A DNA stretch of 64,000 bases, from the NCBI GenBank assembly GCA_963800975.1, contig CAWDDB010000008.1, positions 1,054,001 through 1,118,000 on the forward strand, in the 5' to 3' direction. Positions 58,089-64,000 of the stretch are shown here, piece after piece; position 1 is the stretch's first letter; each line of letters opens with the position of its first letter. The notes under the pieces were generated by a model that saw only the letters and a program-made list of their open reading frames with translations, searched no databases and had not been told where the DNA came from. Made by a program: the position numbers and the translations under genes. This stretch comes from JALYGY01 sp963800975. Its GTDB lineage: Bacteria > Actinomycetota > Rubrobacteria > Rubrobacterales > Rubrobacteraceae.

Positions 58089-59264
58089 ATGGCGGAACCA
58101 CAGGGCGGCGCGGGTACCAAGGATCTGCGGCGTCTCAACCACGAGCTCTCGGTCTTGAACGAGATCGCGCGCGAGCTCAACCGCTCGGTTGACCTGGGGG
58201 AGGCGCTCGGTTTCACCCTGGCCCAGGTCGCCGAGCTATTGGGGTTGAGGACGGGTTGGATCTGGCTGATGAACGACGACTCGTCGGAGCCTTACCTGGC
58301 CGCGGCCCAGAACCTTCCGCCGGTCCTCTCCGAGGAGCCCAGGCGCATGGACGGGTCGGGGTACTGCTACTGCCTCGACACATACAAACGGGGCGACCTC
58401 GAGGGCGCGGCGAACGTCAACGTCCTCACCTGCAGCCGCCTCGACGGGCTCGTGGACGGCACCGACGGCCTCCGCTACCACGCCAGCATCCCGCTGTACG
58501 CCGGGGAGAGGAAGCTCGGCGTGATGAACGTCGCCAGCCCGGACTGGCGGAGCCTCTCCCCCGAGGACCTGCAGCTACTCTACACCGTCGGAGATCTCCT
58601 GAGCATATCCGTCGAGCGGGCGGGTCTCTTCGCCCGGAGCACCCGCCTCGGCGCGGTCGAGGAGCGAAACAGGCTGGCGCGTGAGATCCACGACACCCTC
58701 GCCCAGGGCCTAACCGCGACGGCCTTGCAGCTCGAGTCGGCCGACGCCCTGCTCGACGCCGGCTCGGAAGGCGCTCACGAGCCCCTGCGCCGCGCGCTCT
58801 CCCTGACGCGCTCCAACCTCGAGGAGGCCAGACGCTCGGTGCTGGATCTCCGGGCCGCGCCGCTGGAGGGCAGGCCCCTCTCCGAGGCACTCAAGGCACT
58901 CGTGTACCGCTGGGAGGCGGAGACGGGCGTAGCCGCTCGCTACAAGGCCGTCAACGGCAGCAGGCCGCTCCCGCCGGGCGCGGAGGCGGCCCTTTACCGC
59001 ATCTGCCAGGAGGCGCTCACGAACGTGGCGAGGCACGCGGAAGCCGGGCGCGCGACGGTGACGCTCGTCGCCACCCCCGGAACGGTGCGCCTGATCGTCG
59101 AGGACGACGGCAGCGGATTCGACGAATCAGGGTTGCCTGAGGACCGCCACGGGATCGTCGGGATGGCCGAGCGGGCCGAGGTCCTCGGCGGGACCCTGGA
59201 CGTGCGAAGCGATCCCGGCACGGGAACCCGGATCGAAGCCACCATACCGCTGGACAGGCTCTAG
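58089..59264 (+). CDS. GAF-domain sensor histidine kinase (NarL type)
   Basis: 391 aa from the ATG at 58089 behind CAAGGAGGCAAG. GAF domain at about residues 35-175 with several Cys (GSGYCYCLDTYKRGD and NVLTCSRLDG) that could bind a metal cluster or haem. HisKA_3 with His201 (RNRLAREIHDTLAQGLTATALQLE), HATPase_c with QEALTNVARHAEAG and VEDDGSGFDESG. Cytoplasmic. Immediately followed by its response regulator (2-base gap). A redox or gas sensor is plausible. Confidence 0.92.
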   Translation: MAEPQGGAGTKDLRRLNHELSVLNEIARELNRSVDLGEALGFTLAQVAELLGLRTGWIWLMNDDSSEPYLAAAQNLPPVLSEEPRRMDGSGYCYCLDTYKRGDLEGAANVNVLTCSRLDGLVDGTDGLRYHASIPLYAGERKLGVMNVASPDWRSLSPEDLQLLYTVGDLLSISVERAGLFARSTRLGAVEERNRLAREIHDTLAQGLTATALQLESADALLDAGSEGAHEPLRRALSLTRSNLEEARRSVLDLRAAPLEGRPLSEALKALVYRWEAETGVAARYKAVNGSRPLPPGAEAALYRICQEALTNVARHAEAGRATVTLVATPGTVRLIVEDDGSGFDESGLPEDRHGIVGMAERAEVLGGTLDVRSDPGTGTRIEATIPLDRL

Positions 59265-59266
59265 CG

Positions 59267-59917
59267 TTGGAGGGTAGGGTCCGGATCCGGCTCCTGGTAG
59301 CAGACGACCACCCCATGCTGCGCGAGGGCCTCGTCGCCGTCCTCTCCACCCAGCCAGACTTCGAGGTGGTCGGCGAGGCGGCGGACGGAGCGGAGGCCGT
59401 GCGCCTGGCCGAGGTGCTGCGGCCGGATGTGATCCTTCTTGACCTCGAGATGCCCGTGGTGGACGGCGTGACAGCCCTGGAGGGTCTGCGCGAGGCCGGT
59501 TCGGTGTCCCGCGTCGTCGTCTTCACGGCCTACGACACCGACGAGCGCATCCTCGCAGCCCTGCGCGCAGGAGCGCGAGGGTACCTGCTCAAGGGCGCCT
59601 CGCGGGCGGAGATCTTCTCGGCCATACGCACGGTGTACGCCGGCGGCTCGCTGTTGCAGCCAGGCGTCACGGCCCGCCTGCTCGACCACGTTCAGGGCAC
59701 GAGGGAGCATCGTGAGCCCCTCACGCCAAGGGAGAACGTAGTGCTCGAGCTCGTCGCCCAGGGCCTGAAGAACAGGGAGATAGCGGAGCAGTTGTACATC
59801 ACAGAGCGAACCGTCAAGTTCCACGTCAGCTCGATCCTCGCCAAGCTCGGCGCGCACAACCGTACCGAGGCGGCAAGGATAGCCACAAGGCTCGGCCTGA
59901 TCCGGCTGCCTGGCTAG
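59267..59917 (+). CDS. NarL/FixJ-type response regulator
   Basis: 216 aa from the TTG at 59267. Receiver: RLLVADDHPMLREGL, phospho-Asp at about 59 (DVILLDLEMPVVDGVTAL), VFTAYDTDERI and GARGYLLKGASRAEI. C-terminal LuxR HTH: LTPRENVVLELVAQGLKNREIAEQLYITERTVKFHVSSILAKLG. Partner of the kinase above. A strong hairpin follows. Confidence 0.95.
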   Translation: MEGRVRIRLLVADDHPMLREGLVAVLSTQPDFEVVGEAADGAEAVRLAEVLRPDVILLDLEMPVVDGVTALEGLREAGSVSRVVVFTAYDTDERILAALRAGARGYLLKGASRAEIFSAIRTVYAGGSLLQPGVTARLLDHVQGTREHREPLTPRENVVLELVAQGLKNREIAEQLYITERTVKFHVSSILAKLGAHNRTEAARIATRLGLIRLPG

Positions 59918-59955
59918 CTTCCTTCTCGGAAGGGTCCTCCTTTCCGAGGAGGAAG
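59917..59955. terminator. Terminator after the two-component operon
   Basis: Left arm GCTTCCTTCTCGGAAGG and right arm CCTTTCCGAGGAGGAAGC pair over 17 bases with one wobble and one bulge around a 4-base loop. Starts right at the response regulator stop. Confidence 0.7.
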
Positions 59956-60078
59956 CCAACTTCGAGGTCCGCACCGGCCCGAACCTGTACCTCCGTACAG
60001 GCCAACAACCGTACCCCCGCACGATGCATTGCGGCCTCCCGCGTCGCACCATATAGACATCAGCAGAGGAGGAACCCG

Positions 60079-60456
60079 ATGACCGACGAACTTCTGGCAT
60101 CGATCGAGCGCGAGGTCCTGGCCTGGCCTGGCGTCTGGAAAAAGCGGGACGAAGACGGACCGGGCGGGATTCCCGTTACCGGCTACGAGTTCGGCCGCAA
60201 GCAGATCGGGCACGTCCACCACGGCGGCGTGGCCGACTATCTGGCCGACTTCCGGTTCCCGAGGGAGGTCAGGGACGACCTGATCCGCTCCGGGAGGGCC
60301 ATCCCCCACCCCGCTTTCCCGGACAGCCGGACGACCGCGAGCTATGAGGTCCGGACACCCGAGGACGTGCCCGGAGCCCTCGAGCTCTTCCGCATGAGCT
60401 ACGAGCGCGCGGTCGCCCGCACCAGCTCCACCGAGCTCCGAAAGGAAACAATATGA
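60079..60456 (+). CDS. Luciferase-domain (DUF5519-like) protein
   Basis: 125 aa with AGAGGAGGAACCCG before the ATG. ELLASIEREVLAWPGVWKKRD, GYEFGRKQIGHVHHGGVADYLADF and LIRSGRAIPHPAFPDSRTTASYEVRTPEDVPGALELF match the luciferase-domain/DUF5519 family, small proteins with conserved His (HVHH). Role unknown. Overlaps the SDR start (ATGA). Confidence 0.8.
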   Translation: MTDELLASIEREVLAWPGVWKKRDEDGPGGIPVTGYEFGRKQIGHVHHGGVADYLADFRFPREVRDDLIRSGRAIPHPAFPDSRTTASYEVRTPEDVPGALELFRMSYERAVARTSSTELRKETI

Positions 60457-61175
60457 CCGAAACAATCGCTAAGACGGTCCTGATCACCGGCGCCTCGCGC
60501 GGCCTCGGCCTCGCCCTCGCAAATAGGCTCGCCACCGAAGGATGGACCCTGATCATCGACGCCCGCGGCGCCGAGGACCTCGAAGCCGCCAGCGCAGAAC
60601 TGGCCGAACTGACCAGCGTCGTCGCGATCGCTGGCGACGTGACAGACGCGGAGCACCGTCTGGCGCTAGCAGGCGCTGCGCGCGAGGCCGGCGGCCTTGA
60701 CGCCCTGGTTAACAACGCGAGCATCCTCGGGCCGAGCCCGCAACCTGCCCTGCTCGACTACCCGCTGGAGTCGCTAGAAGAGGTCTACCAGGCCAACGCG
60801 CTCGCACCGCTGGCCCTGATACAGGCCGTGCGACGGGAGATGAAGCCCGAAGCGAGGATCCTCAACATAACCAGCGACGCCGCGGTCGAGCCATACGAGG
60901 GCTGGGGCGGGTATGGCTCCAGCAAGGCCGCGCTCGAGCAACTCTCCAACATCCTCGCGGCCGAGAACCCGGACCTGCGCGTGTACCGCGTGGACCCTGG
61001 CGACATGCGTACCAGGATGCACCAGGAGGCTTTCCCGGACGAGGACATAAGCGACCGTCCGTTGCCGGAAGAGAGCGTGCCGGGCCTGCTCGAGCTGCTC
61101 GAAGGCGACTTGCCGAGCGGACGCTACGGAGCGAGAGACCTGATCCGGGCGCAAGACGCGAGCGCCGCCGGATAG
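60453..61175 (+). CDS. Short-chain dehydrogenase/reductase
   Basis: 240 aa. NAD(P) motif TVLITGASRGLGLALANRLA (TGxxxGxG), DALVNNASILGP, catalytic Ser/Tyr/Lys in NITSDAAVEPYEGWGGYGSSKAALEQLS, and VDPGDMRTRMH. Classic SDR of unknown substrate. Second gene of the operon 60079-62738. Confidence 0.92.
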   Translation: MTETIAKTVLITGASRGLGLALANRLATEGWTLIIDARGAEDLEAASAELAELTSVVAIAGDVTDAEHRLALAGAAREAGGLDALVNNASILGPSPQPALLDYPLESLEEVYQANALAPLALIQAVRREMKPEARILNITSDAAVEPYEGWGGYGSSKAALEQLSNILAAENPDLRVYRVDPGDMRTRMHQEAFPDEDISDRPLPEESVPGLLELLEGDLPSGRYGARDLIRAQDASAAG

Positions 61176-61186
61176 TAGGGGGAGCG

Positions 61187-61570
61187 ATGGCGATGGCGAA
61201 AGGGATCGCCTGGCTTGGTACGAGAACGAGCGAGTTCGAGGACACGGCCAGATTCTTCAAGGATACGCTCGGCCTTCAGGCCGAGCACGAGGAACCGGAC
61301 TTCGCGGTCTTCGGGCTGCCAAACGGGGACAAGGTCGAGGTCTTCGGACCGGGTGACCGGGAGCACGAACATTTCGACACGGGTCCGGTGGCGGGCTTTC
61401 TGGTTGACGACGTCGAGGAGGCGCGATCCAGCCTGGAAGCCGACGGGATCTCCTTTATCGGTCCGGTACACGCGGCCGAGGACGGAGGATCCTGGTCGCA
61501 CTTCGTCGGTCCCGACGGCAACGTATACGAGCTGACCGGCGATCGCCCGCAGGACCCAGACGCCACCTGA
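61187..61570 (+). CDS. VOC (glyoxalase/bleomycin-resistance) family protein
   Basis: 127 aa, GGGGAG before the ATG. Single vicinal-oxygen-chelate module pair: WLGTRTSEFEDTARFFKDTLGL, DFAVFGLPNGDKVEVFGP, VAGFLVDDVEEARSSLEADGI and SWSHFVGPDGNVYELTG. Substrate unknown. 11 bases after the SDR. Confidence 0.88.
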   Translation: MAMAKGIAWLGTRTSEFEDTARFFKDTLGLQAEHEEPDFAVFGLPNGDKVEVFGPGDREHEHFDTGPVAGFLVDDVEEARSSLEADGISFIGPVHAAEDGGSWSHFVGPDGNVYELTGDRPQDPDAT

Positions 61571-61607
61571 CGCAAACAAGACGAGACCCAGAGAGGACGA
61601 TCTGTAA

Positions 61608-62738
61608 TTGACAGATACGCTAACAAGGTTCGCAGGACCTGGGGGCGCGCCACGCGACCATCTGGGGCAGAACCCACGGGGCATCGCCCTCGATACCCTG
61701 GACTTCGAATTGCCACAGAATCTGGAGGCACGCGAACCACCCGAAGCGAGGGGCCTGGCGCGCGACGAGGTACGCCTGATGGTCTCCCACAGGCACGGCG
61801 ACCGCGTGATCCACGCCGGGTTCAGGGACATCGGGGACGTCCTCGAAGCCGGGGACGTGCTCGTCATCAATACCAGCGCCACCATGAACGCCGCTCTCGA
61901 CGCCGAGCGGGCGGACGGCACGGCGCTGGAGCTCCACCTCTCCACCCACCTGCCCGCGAACCTCTGGATCGTCGAGCTTCGCCGCCCGACCGGCAACGCC
62001 ACGCAGCCGTTCCTCGGCGCGACGCCGGGCGAGACGCTGGATCTGCCGGATGACGCAACGGTAACCCTGCACGCTCCCTATCCTGGACGTGCGCATCAGG
62101 ATGAGGGTTCGCGGCTCTGGTTATCGACCCTGGACCTTCCGGGGCCGCTCGACGAGTACCTTGACCGGCACGGGTACCCGATCCGGTACGGTTACGTCGG
62201 GGAGAGCTGGCCGCTCAGCTTCTACCAGACGGTCTACGCCACCGAGACGGGAAGCGCGGAGATGCCCTCGGCCGGGAGGGCGTTTACGCCGGAGGTAATC
62301 ACGAACCTCGTCGCGCGGGGCGTGCAGTTCGCGCCCCTGATCCTGCACACCGGCGTGGCGAGCCTGGAGGACGACGAGCTCCCATACGAGGAGTTCTACC
62401 GCGTCCCGACCGAGACCGCCCGGCTGGTGAACGCGGCGCGCGGCGCCGGCCGCAGGGTCGTGGCCATCGGGACGACCGCCGTTCGGGCGCTCGAGACGGT
62501 CACTGACGAAGGCGGCGTCACGCACCCGGGCGAAGGCTGGACGGACGTGATCATCACGCCCGAACGCGGCATCAGGTCCGTGAACGCGATGCTCACGGGC
62601 CTGCACGAGCCCCGCTCCTCGCACCTGGCCATGCTCGAGGCACTCGCCGGACGGGAGCACCTGCGGGTCACCTACGGCGAAGCGCTCAGAGAAGGCTACC
62701 TCTGGCACGAGTTCGGGGATCTGCACCTGATCCTTTAG
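61608..62738 (+). CDS. QueA-like S-adenosylmethionine:tRNA ribosyltransferase-isomerase
   Basis: 376 aa from the TTG at 61608 (GAGAGGACGATC upstream). FELPQNLEAREPPEARGLARDEVRLMV, VLEAGDVLVINTSATMNAAL, FTPEVITNLVARGVQFAPLILHTGV, FYRVPTETARLVNAARGAGRRVVAIGTTAVRALET and LTGLHEPRSSHLAMLEALAG are QueA signatures. True QueA usually has YDYxLPxExIAQxP at the N-terminus and sits beside tgt or queC genes. Here it is in an SDR/VOC operon with an altered N-terminus, so it may be a paralogue with another substrate. Confidence 0.85.
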   Translation: MTDTLTRFAGPGGAPRDHLGQNPRGIALDTLDFELPQNLEAREPPEARGLARDEVRLMVSHRHGDRVIHAGFRDIGDVLEAGDVLVINTSATMNAALDAERADGTALELHLSTHLPANLWIVELRRPTGNATQPFLGATPGETLDLPDDATVTLHAPYPGRAHQDEGSRLWLSTLDLPGPLDEYLDRHGYPIRYGYVGESWPLSFYQTVYATETGSAEMPSAGRAFTPEVITNLVARGVQFAPLILHTGVASLEDDELPYEEFYRVPTETARLVNAARGAGRRVVAIGTTAVRALETVTDEGGVTHPGEGWTDVIITPERGIRSVNAMLTGLHEPRSSHLAMLEALAGREHLRVTYGEALREGYLWHEFGDLHLIL

Positions 62739-62847
62739 CTTTCGGGCATCATCCCCCTGTAGATGAGGAGGGAAGCGATGTAGTCCAGGACGCGAGACAT
62801 GAGTATCTGGTTCCGTTACGGTTTAGAGAGACAAGGAGTTATCGATC

Positions 62848-63477
62848 ATGGCTTACGAGCTACCGGACCTGCCCTACGACTACGACGCCCTGGAGCCCAC
62901 CATAGACCAACAGACCATGCAGCTGCACCACGACAAGCACCACAACACGTACGTCACCAACCTCAACGCCGCCCTCGAGGAGCACCCACAGGCCGACCCC
63001 GGCACCGTCGAAGAACTGCTCGCCGACCTGGACTCCGTCCCCGAGGAGATAAGGACCGCCGTCAGGAACAACGGCGGCGGCCACTCCAACCACTCCATGT
63101 TCTGGGAGATCATGGGGCCGAGCGGGCAGGGCGGGGGGGAGCCCACCGGGGAGCTGGCGAGCGCCATAGGCTCCTCCTTCGGCTCCTTCGACGATTTCAA
63201 GGAGGAGTGGGGGAAGGTGGGGGCCCCCGGGAGCGTCTTCGGGAGTGGTTGGGTGTGGCTGATCGCCTCCCCCGAGGGGACGCTCACGATCGAGAAGACG
63301 GCCAACCAGGACTCCCCGTTGATGGAGGGCAAGACGCCCGTGATCGGGTTGGACGTGTGGGAGCACGCCTACTACCTCAAGTACCAGAACCGTCGCCCGG
63401 AGTACATCGAGGCGTGGTGGGGCGTGCTCAACTGGGATGAGGCCGAGAGGCGATACCAGGCAGCCAAGAGCGCCTAG
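62848..63477 (+). CDS. sodA: Superoxide dismutase (Fe/Mn)
   Basis: 209 aa. Metal ligands: His in TMQLHHDKHHNTYVTNLNAAL, His in NNGGGHSNHSMFWEIM, and Asp/His in LDVWEHAYYLKYQNRRPEYI. Complete and cytoplasmic (no signal). ACAAGGAGTTATCG precedes the ATG. Converts superoxide to peroxide and oxygen. Mn versus Fe cannot be settled from sequence. Followed by a strong terminator. Confidence 0.96.
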   Translation: MAYELPDLPYDYDALEPTIDQQTMQLHHDKHHNTYVTNLNAALEEHPQADPGTVEELLADLDSVPEEIRTAVRNNGGGHSNHSMFWEIMGPSGQGGGEPTGELASAIGSSFGSFDDFKEEWGKVGAPGSVFGSGWVWLIASPEGTLTIEKTANQDSPLMEGKTPVIGLDVWEHAYYLKYQNRRPEYIEAWWGVLNWDEAERRYQAAKSA

Positions 63478-63502
63478 GCTCGACGGCCAAAGATCAGTCA
63501 AC

Positions 63503-63533
63503 GCCGGCGGGAGAGGTGCACTCTCCCGCCGGC
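63503..63533. terminator. Terminator after sodA
   Basis: Perfect 13-bp stem GCCGGCGGGAGAG / CTCTCCCGCCGGC around loop GTGCA, 26 bases past the sodA stop; the next gene's ribosome site follows directly. Confidence 0.75.
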
Positions 63534-63547
63534 CGCAGGAGGTAGCT

Positions 63548-64000
63548 GTGGCGACCTTGATCGTCTTCGACGAGTACGGAGGACCGGAGGTCCTCTATCC
63601 CATCGACGTTCCAGACCCGATGCCCAGTGCCGGCCAAGTACGCGTCCGGGTCAGGGCCGCCGGGGTGCAGCCTTTCGACTGCCTTTTCCGAAGCGGCGCG
63701 GCGCACCGGTGGATGCCGGCGGCCTTCCCGCAGACCCTGGGCAACGAGTTCGCCGGCACCATCGACGCGGTCGGGGACGACGTCACGGGCTTCGCCGCGG
63801 GCGACGATGTGCTCGGATGGGACATGCTGGCCTGCTACGCGGAAAGCCTGGTGGTCGGGGCAGGGCAGATCGTCGCCAAGCCACCGGAGAAGTCCTGGGA
63901 GCTGGCCGGCGTGCTCTCGGCCTCAGGACAGACCGCCTCGACGGCGCTGGCCGACCTGAACGTCGGTGGCGGCGACGCGGTCCTGGTCCATGCGGCGGCG
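63548..64000 (+). CDS. Zinc-type alcohol dehydrogenase-like/quinone oxidoreductase, 3'-partial
   Basis: 151 codons to the window edge from the GTG at 63548 behind GCAGGAGGTAG. MDR superfamily: FDEYGGPEVLYPIDVPDPMPSAGQVRVRVRAAGVQPFDCLFR, FPQTLGNEFAGTIDAVGDDV and LSASGQTASTALADLNVGGGDAVLVHAAA, the last being the start of the nucleotide-binding loop. The catalytic zinc Cys is absent, as in quinone oxidoreductases. C-terminal half outside the window. Confidence 0.88.
   Translation, partial: MATLIVFDEYGGPEVLYPIDVPDPMPSAGQVRVRVRAAGVQPFDCLFRSGAAHRWMPAAFPQTLGNEFAGTIDAVGDDVTGFAAGDDVLGWDMLACYAESLVVGAGQIVAKPPEKSWELAGVLSASGQTASTALADLNVGGGDAVLVHAAA

Overview
The window is high-GC DNA with many GTG and TTG starts, strong Shine-Dalgarno sites, dense overlapping operons and NarL-type two-component genes. 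This points to an actinobacterium, and the gene families are those I associate with Rubrobacter-like lineages. That placement is inference; no rRNA is present.

Layout. 1-2.4 kb: glycine betaine ABC transporter (minus strand, cut by the left edge). 2.67 kb: tRNA-Arg(CCT), followed by a truncated tyrosine integrase and a chimeric scar. 4.2-24 kb: accessory region of mostly single, small, often unrecognised genes. These include an arginine-rich peptide, RTX-like secreted proteins, Tat-exported proteins, small HTH and zinc-ribbon proteins, a GAF histidine kinase, a DUF1326/DUF2182 pair, a broken IS110 transposase and an amber-split gene. Nine copies of an unnamed ~38-bp repeat, all in one orientation, punctuate 4.4-19.2 kb; one copy is interrupted by a 141-bp MITE-like insertion with 3-bp target duplication. 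24-33 kb: a putative regulon around a 1199-aa SARP-type (OmpR wHTH-BTAD-ATPase-TPR) regulator. Three nearby minus-strand promoters carry the same CGTAAC-N5-CGTAAC box exactly 10 bp from a TAGNNT hexamer. 33.3-53.8 kb: a cobalamin operon on the minus strand behind a cobalamin riboswitch: cbtB, cbtA, cobQ, cobN, chelatase AAA/VWA, cobO, cobB/cbiA, cobI, cobM, cbiD, cobL, cbiG-cobJ fusion, ferredoxin, cobH/cbiC, cbiX, cobT, then birA and a nitrilase-family amidase. 53.8-64 kb: DedA, LtrA, animal-type haem peroxidase, a NarL-type two-component pair, a four-gene operon (luciferase-domain protein, SDR, VOC, QueA-like), superoxide dismutase, and a partial quinone-oxidoreductase-like gene.

How the genes fit. 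The B12 operon takes a metallated tetrapyrrole through ring methylations (cobI, cobM, cobJ, cbiD, cobL, cobH), amidation (cobB, cobQ), adenosylation (cobO) and lower-ligand activation (cobT), with CbtAB as probable cobalt uptake. It mixes an oxygen-independent signature (cbiX, cbiD, cbiG) with the ATP-dependent cobaltochelatase of the aerobic route (cobN plus the AAA/VWA protein). Near-continuous coupling by ATGA/GTGA/TTGA overlaps suggests one long transcript.

Main oddities: the repeat family and its nested MITE; the SARP regulon; a related 35-nt palindromic element inside the first codons of two B12 genes (cobB and the chelatase) in different reading frames; +1 frameshifts in cbiG (two), cobT and the SemiSWEET gene, which may be real or sequencing errors; and an in-frame amber codon splitting an otherwise continuous gene. 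Family assignments are from reading the translations; no database search was possible.
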